Assembly (NCBI GenBank): GCA_963745865.1
Contig: CAVUYZ010000003.1
Location: 248,001 to 312,000 of the forward strand
DNA: 64,000 nucleotides
Reading direction: 5' to 3'
DNA from: JAHEDH01 sp963745865
Lineage (GTDB): Bacteria; Actinomycetota; Acidimicrobiia; Spongiisociales; ZC4RG35
The notes beneath the pieces were generated by a model. The model did not search any database. It was not told where the DNA came from and saw only the letters and a list, made by a program, of their open reading frames with translations. Of this stretch, positions 20,208 to 30,040 are shown one piece after another; the stretch's first letter is position 1; each line of letters opens with the position of its first letter. Both the position numbers and the translations under genes were made by a program.

Positions 20208-20777
20208 ATGGGATTCACTCGCGAGGAACTCGAGTCGTTCCGCGACGCCACCGTCCCCGACCTGATCGGCCCGGCGATCGAGTTGCTGTTCGTCGGTATC
20301 AACCCAGGCCTCTGGACCGCGGCGACGCAGACTCACTTCGCTCATCCCGGCAACCGCTTCTACCCGGCCCTCGCCCAGGCTGGTGTGATCGAGCGAGAGA
20401 TCGATCGAAGCACAGGCATGAGTGACGCGGATCGTCGACATCTGATCGAGCGCCGCGTCGGCGTCACGAACATCGTGGGTCGGGCAACGGCGAGAGCATC
20501 GGAGCTCTCCACCGCCGAGTTGCGCGACGGAGGTGAGCGCTTGCGGCGCCTGGTGCGCCGACATCATCCCAACGTCGTCGCCGTCGCCGGGATCACGGCC
20601 TACCGGAGCGCGTTCGGCCGGCGCTCGGCGAGGCCGGGTCGTCAGGAGGAGGATTTCGAAGGTGCCGAGCTGTGGGTGGTTCCCAATCCCAGCGGTCTCA
20701 ACGCCCACGAGACGCTCGACTCGCTGGCCGCGTGGTATCGACAGGTCGCCGAGGCTGCCGGCGTGGTCGGCGCATGA
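20208..20777 (+). CDS. mug: Mismatch-specific uracil/thymine-DNA glycosylase (Mug/TDG)
   Basis: A 189-residue glycosylase. Motif 1 is GINPGLWTAATQTHFAHPGN (about residue 26 on), where Asn activates water and the following residues form the pocket. Motif 2 is NPSGLNAHE at about 161-169, which inserts into the DNA. It removes uracil or ethenocytosine from mismatches in base-excision repair. It abuts the NIPSNAP-like gene and its TGA overlaps the ATG of the next small membrane protein. Confidence 0.9.
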   Translation: MGFTREELESFRDATVPDLIGPAIELLFVGINPGLWTAATQTHFAHPGNRFYPALAQAGVIEREIDRSTGMSDADRRHLIERRVGVTNIVGRATARASELSTAELRDGGERLRRLVRRHHPNVVAVAGITAYRSAFGRRSARPGRQEEDFEGAELWVVPNPSGLNAHETLDSLAAWYRQVAEAAGVVGA

Positions 20778-21037
20778 CCGATCCGATCAACGCTCCAACC
20801 GAGCGCCAGGTGTTGTATGCACTCGTTGCTGGAGGGTTCATCGTGGTCGTCGCGGTACTGGTTGCCGGAGCGGCGGTCGCCGGCCTGGTTCCGGCGTGGT
20901 GGTCGCTGACCTCGGCGCTCGGAACACTCTGCGTGGCGGCGTACTCGGTCGTCCGGTGGAGGAACACGGGCTCGGTGCTCGTGGCGACGATTGCGCTCTT
21001 CCTGATCTGGGTTGTCGGGACACTGCTGGTCATATGA
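20774..21037 (+). CDS. Small membrane protein
   Basis: An 87-residue protein with about three hydrophobic helices: LVAGGFIVVVAVLVAGAAVA, a central WWSLTSALGTLCVAAYSVV, and VLVATIALFLIWVVGTLLVI. No recognisable domain. The ATGA overlaps at both ends with mug and the DUF429 gene show that it belongs to the same translationally coupled set. Confidence 0.7.
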   Translation: MTDPINAPTERQVLYALVAGGFIVVVAVLVAGAAVAGLVPAWWSLTSALGTLCVAAYSVVRWRNTGSVLVATIALFLIWVVGTLLVI

Positions 21038-21663
21038 AGGTCGCCGGCGTCGACATCGCCGATGGCTCCTGGTTGGTGGTGTGGATGGAAGATGGAATCG
21101 TGACCGGTTCGGTGCTGGTCGACACGCTTCAGGGGCAACTCGAGGAGGCGGAGGTCGTGGCGATCGACATCCCGCTTCACCTTCCCGTCGACCGGATCGG
21201 CCGGGTCGCCGAGGACGAGGCGCGACGGCTCCTCGGCCCGAGGTCGAGCACCGTCTTCTCGTCACTCCCGGCTGAGCTGTATCAGAGCGCCTACACCCAG
21301 GAGCAGCGCGACCTCGCCCGTCGGCGGTTCGGGCGGTCGTTCTCGAAGCAGTCGTGGAACATCGGGTGGGCGGTCCTCGACGCGGCCCGGGCCAAGTCGT
21401 CGACCTGGATCGAGACCCATCCCGAGCTCGCGTTCCTGGAACTGACCGGTTCACCGCTTCCGTCAAAGCGGTCGTGGTCGGGTGTGCGGCGCCGGATCGA
21501 TGCTCTCGAAGCCGTGGGCATTCGCGTTCCCGAGTTGAACGGGCCGGTGAAGACCGACGACGCGCTCGATGCTGCTGTGTGTGCCCATGTCGCGACCCGC
21601 TACGCACAGGGCTTGGCCGGATACGTGCCGCATGGCGGTGACGACGGCCGCATCTGGTTCTGA
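21034..21663 (+). CDS. DUF429 protein, RNase H-like fold
   Basis: A 209-residue member of DUF429, a predicted RNase H-like nuclease family. The first acidic strand is VAGVDIADG, a second acidic residue lies in VVAIDIPLHLP, and the late pair is KTDDALDAAVCAHVA. SKQSWNI and ETHPELAF are also typical. Substrate unknown. It is last in the coupled group mug, small membrane protein, DUF429. Confidence 0.75.
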   Translation: MKVAGVDIADGSWLVVWMEDGIVTGSVLVDTLQGQLEEAEVVAIDIPLHLPVDRIGRVAEDEARRLLGPRSSTVFSSLPAELYQSAYTQEQRDLARRRFGRSFSKQSWNIGWAVLDAARAKSSTWIETHPELAFLELTGSPLPSKRSWSGVRRRIDALEAVGIRVPELNGPVKTDDALDAAVCAHVATRYAQGLAGYVPHGGDDGRIWF

Positions 21664-21790
21664 GTGGGGAACGGTCAACCCACCGTACCGGATGGTATGG
21701 TGTCACGGCCGGAGGCCTCGACACATTTCCTGTACCTCGGGACGCCATGCGATAAGCTGACGGTCGAAGTCACGTCATTGGGGGATCGCA

Positions 21791-22657
21791 CTGACGACCG
21801 AAACACAGGAACCATCCAACGAGCGCCGCTCGCTGATCATCCGCACTGCGCCGGGGTTCTTCGTCAACTCCATCGTTGCAGCCGCGCTCGGCGTGGTGCT
21901 GGCCCGACTGATCGAGCAGGTCGGGGTCGGGATCGCCGGTCTGCTCGCAGGCCGTGAGCCGGTCTTCACGACCGTCGTGACGGAATTCCGCGCCGACGGC
22001 TCTGAGCTCGTTTTCCTCGGTGGAACCGTTGCCAGCCTCGTCGTCGGGGCGTCGATGCTCGCCATGTATCCGAACGCCATCGATCGATCGGTGGGCAAGC
22101 TGCAGATGCTCTGGGTGATTTTGTTCACCCTCAGGAACGGCTTCTTCGACCTCGCCACGACCGCATACGTGGACGACTCGCCAGTCGCGCGAGCGCTCGG
22201 GACGTTCGACGCCCCGGCCGGGCTCGATCTCGTCTTGAGCGTCACCGGCGCCCTCGGACTGCTGCTCGTCGCCTTCGCCGCGGCACCCGCCTTCCTGGGA
22301 TTCTCCCGCCACCGCAGTGAGATCCTCACCGGGATCGAGCGGATGAGATATGTCGCCACGCTGGCGCTGCTGCCTGCACTGGCAGGACCACTGATCGCTG
22401 TCGCATTCTTCATTCCCGACCGGGACACCAATTACGTCCGCACGCTCCCCTTCATCGGTCTGTTCCTGGTGATCACCACCGTCGCCGCCCGTTGGACGCG
22501 CGAAATCAAGGAGCCGAAGCTGGTCCAGGAGCGCAGCCTGTCGATTCCGCTCATCATTGCTGCCCTGGTGATCTTTGCGCTGTTGCGGTTCGTGGTCGAG
22601 CCTGGCATCGCCATTCCGCCATGGGACGATTCGCTGAATTGGCTGCCGAGGCCCTGA
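21791..22657 (+). CDS. Integral membrane protein, start uncertain
   Basis: About 288 residues if read from 21791, with six to seven hydrophobic segments, for example APGFFVNSIVAAALGVVLA, LGGTVASLVVGASMLAM, LGLLLVAFAAAPAFLGF and SIPLIIAALVIFALLRFVV. No family recognised. The frame is open from 21761 but has no ATG, GTG or TTG before GTG 21893, which would cut the first helix. A small indel before the gene is likely; TTG 21778 lies in another frame. It ends 4 nt before the MogA-like gene, so co-transcription is probable. Confidence 0.55.
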   Translation: MTTETQEPSNERRSLIIRTAPGFFVNSIVAAALGVVLARLIEQVGVGIAGLLAGREPVFTTVVTEFRADGSELVFLGGTVASLVVGASMLAMYPNAIDRSVGKLQMLWVILFTLRNGFFDLATTAYVDDSPVARALGTFDAPAGLDLVLSVTGALGLLLVAFAAAPAFLGFSRHRSEILTGIERMRYVATLALLPALAGPLIAVAFFIPDRDTNYVRTLPFIGLFLVITTVAARWTREIKEPKLVQERSLSIPLIIAALVIFALLRFVVEPGIAIPPWDDSLNWLPRP

Positions 22658-22661
22658 GCCG

Positions 22662-23142
22662 ATGGGCCGCCGGGCGGCAGTTCTCACTGCCAGCGACGGA
22701 GTGAGCGTCGGCACTCGCCTCGACGAGTCTGGCGACGTGGTCTCAGTCGATCCTGGAAGGGGCCGGATTCTCCGTCGAAGAACGAGTGGCAGTCGCCGAC
22801 GACGCCGACGTGATCGAGCAGTCGCTCCGAGGATTGTGCACCAAGGCGGCACTTGTCGTCACGACGGGCGGCACGGGTTTCGGGCCCCGAGATGTGACAC
22901 CCGAGGCGACCCTCCGGGTCATCGAGCGTCGAGCTGATGGTCTGATCCATGCGATGTATGCGGCCGGGCTGACGCAGACGCCGATGGCAGCGATCTCGCG
23001 AGCCGTCGTCGGCTCCACGGGGTCGACGTTGGTGGTCAACCTTCCGGGGAGCCCGCGTGGGGCACGTGAGAACCTCGAGGCGATCCTCGGCGTGATCCCA
23101 CACGTGCTCGATCTGCTCGAGGGTGACACCGAGCACACCTGA
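22662..23142 (+). CDS. MogA/MoaB-family molybdopterin adenylyltransferase (one frame change)
   Basis: About 160 residues. The N-terminal AAVLTASDGVSVGTRLDESG and the later VVTTGGTGFGPRDVTPEAT are the MogA/MoaB signatures that bind molybdopterin. The reading frame changes near 22745 (one extra base), where VVS should join ILEGAGFSVEERVAV. The enzyme adenylylates molybdopterin before molybdenum insertion. The xdhC-like gene directly downstream, a maturation factor for molybdenum hydroxylases, supports the assignment. Start ATG 22662 follows the membrane protein stop after 4 nt. Confidence 0.82.
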
Positions 23143-23170
23143 GTCCGGTGCAGATCGATTGACCAGGACG

Positions 23171-23176
23171 TATCGT
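23171..23176 (+). promoter_or_regulatory. -10 box TATCGT before xdhC
   Basis: TATCGT, then 7 nt, then GTG 23184. This geometry argues for a leaderless transcript and for GTG 23184 over the in-frame GTG 23175, which lies inside the box. Confidence 0.4.
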
Positions 23177-23183
23177 GGCACCC

Positions 23184-24251
23184 GTGACAGAACTCGACCA
23201 CATCCTCGACACGATGAAGGACTGGGACACGCGCGGGATCGACTTTGCGTTGGCGACGGTCGTCGGAGTGCGTGGCTCGACCTATCGGGGCCTTGCAGCC
23301 CGGCAGCTGGTGGCCGACAACGGCGCCAGCGTCGGGACGATCTCTGGAGGATGTCTCGACAACGACCTGCATCTGGCGGCCGCCGAGGTGATCGCTTCCG
23401 GCGTTGCCTCCATCGTCGAATTCGATCTCACGTCCGACGACGAGGCCGTGTGGGGCTGGGGCATCGGCTGCAACGGGGCAACCGAAGTGCTCATCGAGCC
23501 AGCGGCCACCGCCCTCGAATTGGCACGCCAGTTCGAGCACATCCGCCATCCCTTCGCGGTCGTCCATCCCTTGGATCGCGATGACCGAGATGAGCGTCGC
23601 TACATCCGACCGGTCGGAGATTCGCCGGTGGTCGGTCGACTCGCTGTCGAGGCACAGGAGGCGATGGTGGACGGTCGCCATCGGGTCGTGGACATCGAGG
23701 GCTCGCGCCATCTCATCGAAGTCGTGGGATCGCCGGCACGTCTCCTGGTGTGTGGAGCCGGGCACGACGCGGATCCGGTAGTGAGACTGGCTCGCGAGCT
23801 CGGGTTTGCGGTGTCCGTCACGGACGATCGGAGACACCTGCTCACTGCCGAGCGTTTCGGAGAGGGAACCGAGCTCATCCACTCTGATCCCGGTGACCTC
23901 GGTTCGGTCACGCCGCTGGATGCGAGAACGTACGTGGTCCTCATGTCGCACAACTTCCTCCGGGACATGGCCTATCTCGAGGCGCTCCATGGCACGTCGG
24001 TTCCCTACGTTGGTGCGCTCGGCCCCGCCGAGCGCCTCGACAACTTGGTCGACGACCTCGCCGCGCGTGGCTTGACGTTCGGTGAATCCTGGCATGAGAG
24101 GCTGCGAGGTCCTGCCGGTCTCGATATCGGTGCCGAGGGACCGCTGGAGATCGCCTGGTCGATCCTCGCCGAGGTCATGGCAATTCGGGCGGGCCGGGAG
24201 GGCGGCTCGATATCGGTGCGGAAACGCAACGAGGAACCGGCGAAGGGCTGA
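23184..24251 (+). CDS. XdhC/CoxI-family molybdenum hydroxylase maturation protein
   Basis: A 355-residue member of the XdhC family. N-terminal part: VVGVRGSTYRGLAARQLV and VGTISGGCLDNDLHLAA, where the Cys is typical. The C-terminal Rossmann-like domain begins at RLLVCGAGHDADPVVRLA and includes DARTYVVLMSHNFLRDMAYL and YVGALGPAERLD. XdhC proteins insert sulfurated molybdenum cofactor into xanthine-dehydrogenase-type enzymes. No target hydroxylase lies in the window. It follows the MogA-like gene after a 41-nt gap and is convergent with the HD-GYP gene. Confidence 0.85.
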   Translation: MTELDHILDTMKDWDTRGIDFALATVVGVRGSTYRGLAARQLVADNGASVGTISGGCLDNDLHLAAAEVIASGVASIVEFDLTSDDEAVWGWGIGCNGATEVLIEPAATALELARQFEHIRHPFAVVHPLDRDDRDERRYIRPVGDSPVVGRLAVEAQEAMVDGRHRVVDIEGSRHLIEVVGSPARLLVCGAGHDADPVVRLARELGFAVSVTDDRRHLLTAERFGEGTELIHSDPGDLGSVTPLDARTYVVLMSHNFLRDMAYLEALHGTSVPYVGALGPAERLDNLVDDLAARGLTFGESWHERLRGPAGLDIGAEGPLEIAWSILAEVMAIRAGREGGSISVRKRNEEPAKG

Positions 24252-24259
24252 GCAACGAC

Positions 24260-26142
24260 TCAGTTGGTGACGGTCACCCGGACCGTTGCGGCGTCGCACG
24301 CACCCGACGTGTCGCAGACCTCGTAGCTGAAGCTGTCTGTCCCTGTGAAGCCGGGTCTCGACTCATAGCGGATCTGTCCGCTGGCTCCCAGCACCGTCGC
24401 CGTCCCGTTTGTCGGGACCTTGGTGATCCGGAGGCTGGTGGTGTCGATGGAACCGGTGTCATTCGACGTGACTCTGATGTTCGCCGTCCCGTTGCTCTTG
24501 ACCGACGTCGAGTCGTTGACGGCGACGATCGGCAGGTGTCGTGGTGGTCTGGTGGTTGTCGGTGGAGTGGTGGTGGTTGTGGTGGGTCGGTGGTGGTGGT
24601 GGTCGTGGTTGTCGGTGGAATGTGGTGGTCGTGGTGGTCGGTGGGGTTGTGGTCGTGGTGGTTGGTCGGAATTGTGGTCGTGTGGTGGTTGGTCGGGTAG
24701 TGGTCGTGGTGGTTGGTCGGGTGGTGGTGGTTGGAGGTATCGCCGCTACGACCGTGGTGGTGGTGCGTCGACAGGGCGGTTGTCGTGGTCGGTCCTCCTC
24801 CCGGGGTGGTCCCGGGTGGTCGACGGGCTCGATCCTGGCCGGGTGTTCCGTCCGGAGCCGTCCGTCTGCGACGTTGGTGTCTCGCCGGTCGTATCCGGGT
24901 CGACGTCGGATTGGGCAGTGGGGCCGCGGCTGCGATCTCGCCGGCTCGTCCGGTTGCGGTCTCCGAACCAGGGCGTCGACGGCATTTCCCGAGAGACCGG
25001 ATCCGGCGATGACGACCTCGACGACGTCTTGCGACGGCAGGTCGATCGCGGCGGGGACGATCCCGATGACCATCGATGTCGTCATGAGAGCAGAACTCGC
25101 CAGGAGGGTGATCACATCGCGACCCAACGCGGGAAGCCCTCTCGACCAGGGGAGTTGAGCCACGGCAGCCAGGGGACCGGTGGCCCATCGGAGCCTGCCG
25201 AGTGCAACTTTCATGAGCGCGCGCGCCACCTTCGGGTCGAACTGGACGCCGGAAAGTGCCACGATCTCCTTGCGGGCGGTCTCGGGGGACTTGGCGCGTT
25301 GGTAGGACCGGCCGCTCGTCATGACGTCGTAGGCGTCGGCGACTGCGACGATGCGAGCCCCGTATGCGATGTCCTGGCCCGCCAGACCGTACGGGTAACC
25401 CGAGCCGTCGTATCGCTCGTGGTGGTGCTCGATGGTCTTGGCCCAGTCGCCGAGCCAGGGGACGATCGGTGCGATCAGCCTGACCCCGTGGATCGGGTGC
25501 TGGCGGATCTCGTGCCACTCGTCGTGATCGAGTTCGCCGTCCTTGTTGAGGATCTCACCTGAGACTTCGAGCTTCCCGATGTCGTGGAGGAGGGCTGCCC
25601 ACCGGAGCCGGTCGCGATCGCCTTGGCTCAACCCGAGCTCTTCGGCGATCAGGTCGACGTAGGCACGTACCCGCTCGGAGTGTCCTCTGGTGCGACGGTC
25701 GTGTCTGCCGAGTGCCGCGGACAGCGAGAGAATCAACTCGGCGGCTTCGCCTGCTGAGCGGTCGCCCCCGGCGGACACGGAAGCGATCCGCTTCTTCAGC
25801 TCGCCGATCGAGCCGGAGCGACGGGCCACCTTGAGCCGCGACGGTGCCTCGTTCGGGAACAACATCGTCATCTTCAGCAGCGTCGACAAGGGGAAGATAG
25901 CGCCGGGCGATCCTGTCGACGATGGTGGCGGCGATCGAGGCGACCATGATCGTCAGGACCCACCATTGGATGAGCTGGGCAACGGTCTCAGGGTCCGGGA
26001 GGCGGTGTGAGACCGCCGCGCCGGCGAAGAAGCCGGCCACCAGCGGAACGACAAAAATGGCGAATCGAACCAGGAACGCAGCGAACCGGCGTGATTCCCA
26101 GCGCTCCTGATCACTCAGAGCGGGTCTCGATTGCGTCTCCAT
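24260..26142 (-). CDS. Membrane HD-GYP phosphohydrolase with Thr-rich stalk and Ig-like domain (several frame changes)
   Basis: About 625 residues when joined. Order: two membrane helices (FAIFVVPLVAGFFAGAAVSH and LIQWWVLTIMVASIAATIV), an HD-GYP domain (HDIGKLEV, then HHHERYDGSGYPYGLAG), a helix around VITLLASSALMTTSMVIG, a Pro/Thr-rich stalk, and a C-terminal Ig/cadherin-like domain (PTNGTATVLG, FTGTDSFSYEVCD, final VTVTN). HD-GYP enzymes cleave cyclic di-GMP. The first frame change is clear at about 25880, where CTTG should be CTG. At least three more fall in the linker and near 24620 and 24580. ATG 26142 was chosen. Confidence 0.72.
24536..24740. repeat. Low-complexity GGT-rich tract encoding the Thr/Pro stalk
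   Basis: The plus strand is almost only G and T in GGT/GTG runs; the minus strand reads ACC/CCA/ACA, coding for Thr and Pro. Two frame changes of the HD-GYP gene fall inside it. The tract is slippage-prone and could form G-quadruplexes on the plus strand. Confidence 0.75.
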
Positions 26143-26301
26143 CCTTCGCAATCAGTATCGACCGGATTGGGACGCGATTGACCGATTTGATTCGATCGGA
26201 CTACTGCTGGCGCCGTGCCGTCTCGACGTCGTCGACCCGCGGTCGATTGGATCGGCGCGGACCGTGATGTGTGGCCTGTCGGCGAGGAGCGGTGAGCCCG
26301 C

Positions 26302-29017
26302 TCAGCGGGTCCAGGGCGAGGCGACGTCGGGGTCGATGCCGTATCGAGTGATCGCGTCGGAGACGACCTCAGGGCCGATCGTCCCGTCGCGTACGAGACC
26401 CGCGAGGGTGGCGACGACAACGTGACCGGTGTCGGTTTCGAAGAACCTCCGCAGCGCCTGGCGTGTATCTGAGCGACCGAACCCGTCTGTCCCGAGCGGG
26501 ATGAACGTTCCGGGAACCCACTGCTGGACTTGATCGGCGACCGATCGCATGAAGTCGGTCACCGCCACGATCGGGCCTCCGACGCTTTCGAGCGACGTGG
26601 TCACGAACGGCTTCTTCGGATCGGAGCCGGGGTGAAGTCGGTTCCATCGGTCGACCTCCATCGCATTCTCGCGGAGCAGCTTGTAGGAGGTGGCAGACCA
26701 CAGCTCGGCGGCGACGTCGTAGTGCTCGGCAAGCTCGCTCTGCGCCTCTCTCGCGGCCAGGTTGGCCGAGCCGGAGAACAGGATCGCCGCCCGATGGGTG
26801 GGGCCGTCTGGCGCCTCGGCCCACCGGTAAAGGCCGTCGAGCACACCCTGATCGACTCCGTCTGGCTTCGAAGGTTGGATGTAGTTCTCGTTGTAGGCGG
26901 TGAGGTAATAGAAGATGTCCTCACCGTCGCCATACATCCGCTGGATGCCGTCCTGGATGATCAGACCAGTCTCGTAGGCGAACGCAGGGTCGTAGCACCG
27001 GGCGGTCGGGACGGTCGAGGCGAGGACGAGCGAGTGGCCATCCTGGTGCTGGAGCCCCTCGCCCATCAGCGTCGTTCGACCCGCAGTCGCACCGATCAAG
27101 AACCCTCGTGCTCTGGCATCTGCTGCAGCCCACAGGAAGTCGCCGGTGCGTTGCCATCCGAACATCGAGTAGAAGATGAAGAACGGGACCATGGGGACAC
27201 CGCGTGTGGCGTACGACGTCGCAGCGGCCGTCCACGACGCCATCGACCCGGCCTCGGTGATCCCTTCCTCGAGGATCTGCCCGTCCTGGCTCTCGATGTA
27301 GGCGAGCAACATCGATGCGTCGACTGGCTCGTACAACTGGCCTTTGGATGCGTAGATCTTCAGCTCTCTGAACAGCGAGTCCATCCCGAACGTTCGTGCC
27401 TCGTCGGGAACGATCGGAACCACGCGCGGCCCGAATCCCTCCGATCGAGCCAGATTCCTGAGCAGGCGGGTGAACGCGGTGGTGGTCGACGCCTCGACCT
27501 TGCCGGAGCCCTGGAACACCTGGTCGAACGTGTCAGGCGGTGGGAGCTCGAGCTTCTTGCGGACGGTGACCGTGCGGTTGGGGACGGCCCCGCCGAGCTT
27601 GTGTCTCGTCTCCCTCAGGTACCGACCTTCTGGCGAGTCGGGCGACGGACGGAAATAGGGTGGATCCTGATCTCCCGCCAGCGCCTCTTCGGGGATCTCG
27701 TCCTCGAGATGGAGTCGGCCTCGCAGCGTGAGCAGCTGTTGGTTGGTCAGTTCCTTGATCTGATGGGTGGCGTTGCGGCCTTCGACATCGGGTCCGAGGG
27801 CCCATCCCTTGATGGTCTTGGCGAGGATCACGGTCGGGGCGCCCTTGAGATTGCGAGGCGCGATCGTATGCCGCATACAGCTTGCGTGGATCGTGGCCAC
27901 CCCGCCGGAGTTGCCAGATCTCGTCGTTCGACATGTTCTCGACCAGCTTCAGGGCCTCTTCGCTCTTCCCGAAGAAGTGGTCCCGGACGAAGGCCCCGTT
28001 CTCGGCTTTGTACCGCTGGTATTCGCCGTCGACGGTGGTGTTCATGACGTTGAGGAGGTCTCCGCCGTGGTCCTGGTCGAGAATCGGGTCCCAGTTCGAT
28101 CCCCAGATCACCTTGAGCACGTTCCATCCCGCCCCACGGAAGATCGCCTCGAGCTCCTGGATGACCTTTCCGTTCCCGCGAACGGGGCCATCGAGACGCT
28201 GGAGGTTGCAGTTGACCACCCATGTGAGGTTGTCGAGGCCCTCTCGTGCCGCCAGTGAGATCGAACCGAGCGTCTCGGGCTCGTCACACTCGCCGTCGCC
28301 GAGGAAGCTCCAGACCCGTGACTCGGATGTGTCATCGAGGCCCCGGTTGTGGAGGTACTTGTTGAATCGGGCGTGATACAGCGAGTTCATCGGTCCGATG
28401 CCCATCGAGACCGTCGGGTATTCCCAGAAGTCGGGCATCAACCGGGGGTGGGGATACGAGCTGAGCCCGTCGGTGCCGATCTCGTGGCGGAATCCGTCGA
28501 GATGACGCTCCTCGAGGCGTCCCTCGAGGAAGGCGCGGGCGTAGATCCCGGGCGAGGCGTGGCCCTGGATGTACACGGCGTCTCCCGGAGTCCCGTTGTC
28601 CTTGCCCCGGAAGAAGTGATTGAACCCGACCTCGTACAGCAGCGCCGAGGATGCGAACGAGGAGAGGTGACCGCCGATGCCCTTCGAACGGTGGTTCGCC
28701 TTGATGACCATGACGGCGGCGTTCCATCTGATGAAGCGCCGGATTCGCTTCTCGATGGTCTCGTCGCCCGGGTAGTCGGGCTCCTCCTCCGGCGGGATGG
28801 TGTTGATGTAGGGCGTGCTGATCGAACCAGGGACTCCGAGCGAGCGTTGGTGAGCTCGTTCGAGGAGCTTCGCCATCAGGAACCGGCCTCTGACCGTCCC
28901 GCGTTCGTTGACGACCACGTCGAGTGAGTCGAGCCATTCCTGGGTCTCGACAGGGTCGGAATCGTGCAACTGGTGCACGAAGCCGTCGATGAACGTGAGG
29001 TCAGGGTCTCGATTCAT
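26302..29017 (-). CDS. aceE: Pyruvate dehydrogenase E1 component, homodimeric type (one frame change)
   Basis: About 904 residues. It decarboxylates pyruvate with thiamine diphosphate and passes the acetyl group to the lipoyl E2. The thiamine-diphosphate motif starts at GDGECDEPE and ends near NLQRLDGPVRGNGK. Other family blocks are NHFFRGKDNGTPGD, MPDFWEYPTVSMG, EEGITEAGSMASW, and the C-terminal PLGTDGFGRSDTR. The frame changes near 27865 (one extra base), between KLYAAYDRA and NLKGAPTVILAKTIKGW. ATG 29017 overlaps the stop of the upstream hydrolase. No E2 or E3 gene is in the window. Confidence 0.92.
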
Positions 29018-29998
29018 GCGCCCGAGCCTACTTGGAGGAGGTTTCTGCCGGACGTGGGAGGTGGCCCGCCCGTACCGGCGAGCATCAGGTGACTCCGAGT
29101 CAGGACGCTGGCAGTGCCGTCGGCGTCGGGGATCGAGGCGATCCATGTGCCGATCTGCTCGATGACCCAGTCCGGATCCTCCATCTGGGGGACATGACCG
29201 GCGTCGGGGTGTTCGATCCAGGTCCAGTCGGGGCGCAGTCTCGCGAGGCTCGCGAAGAGCGGCGGGGGTGACGAGTAGATCGTGCGCCCCGCTGAGGACC
29301 AGGGTCGGGGCCGAGATCGATTCGATCAGCCGCCGATACTCACCCCGGCCGAGCAGCGTCCGACGGAGCGAGGCCGTCGACTCGACCATCGCTCGGACTG
29401 CCCACGGCATCGAGCGCCGTGCGGTGGCGATCTCGATCGAGGCGGATGTGATGGCGTTCGAGATTCGATGGCGGTCCGCAGCCACGAGGTCGAGGGTCCG
29501 GATGGCTTGTTGCTCGGGGGTCAGTGCCCGCCGGTACAACGACGCCATCACATGTCCCGGGAACGCGAAGGATTGCAGTGCGAGCGTGATGGCCAGAGAT
29601 GGGCTGGGTGGTGCCGATCCGATGTTCACGGCCGCCGGGGCGATGAGAACGAGGTGGGTGACGAGGTCGGGTCGGTGTGACGCAACCATCTCGGAGACGA
29701 GGCCGCCCATCGAGTTCCCGATGAGCAGTGCCGGACCGGCGTCGAGTGACTCGATCAGCTCGGCGACGACCGTTGCGAACGGGCCGACACCGTGGCGCTC
29801 GATCGGTGGAGACAGCCCGAAACCCGGCAAGTCGAGGTTGACCACCCGTCCGTATCGGCCGAGGCCCTCACTGACGTCGATCCAGTTGCTGTGCTGGCCG
29901 CCCAACCCGTGGACCAGCACGACCGGCGTGCCGGTACCCCCTCCATCAACGACGTGGATATCGGCTGATGGGAGAGAGAGATATCGCCCGCGTTCCAT
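29014..29998 (-). CDS. Alpha/beta hydrolase (one frame change)
   Basis: About 328 residues. HGLGG forms the oxyanion region, the nucleophile elbow is GNSMGG, the acid is Asp in LSGAHDLLV, and the catalytic His is in HPDAGHVPQMEDPDW, which lies in the second frame. One extra base near 29255 separates LLVTPAA from FASLARLRPDWTW. The enzyme class is clear, the substrate is not. Its stop overlaps the aceE start (29014-29017). The first codons and the upstream bases are duplicated 1.5 kb away at 31,525. Confidence 0.8.
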
Positions 29999-30015
29999 GA
30001 TCGACAGAGTACCCA
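29917..30015. repeat. Direct repeat copy 1: hydrolase 5' end and upstream bases
   Basis: This segment and 31441-31545 are near-identical in the central part, including ATATCGCCCGCGTTCCATGA and TACCCAGGA, with scattered substitutions toward the gene interior. The same protein start MERGRYLSLPSADIHV is encoded by both. Confidence 0.85.
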
Positions 30016-30040
30016 GGACGTCGAACGCCGGGCTGACGAA

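Noticed and set aside
24274..25562. Long His/Thr-rich minus frame and Val/Trp-rich plus frame over the GGT tract
   Set aside because: They are shadows of the low-complexity stalk of the HD-GYP gene; their composition is an artefact of GGT/ACC repeats.
27533..29998. Hydrolase-pyruvate dehydrogenase fusion of 821 codons
   Set aside because: The hydrolase ends correctly at 29,014 in another frame and aceE has its own ATG at 29,017. The fusion results from an extra base near 29,255.
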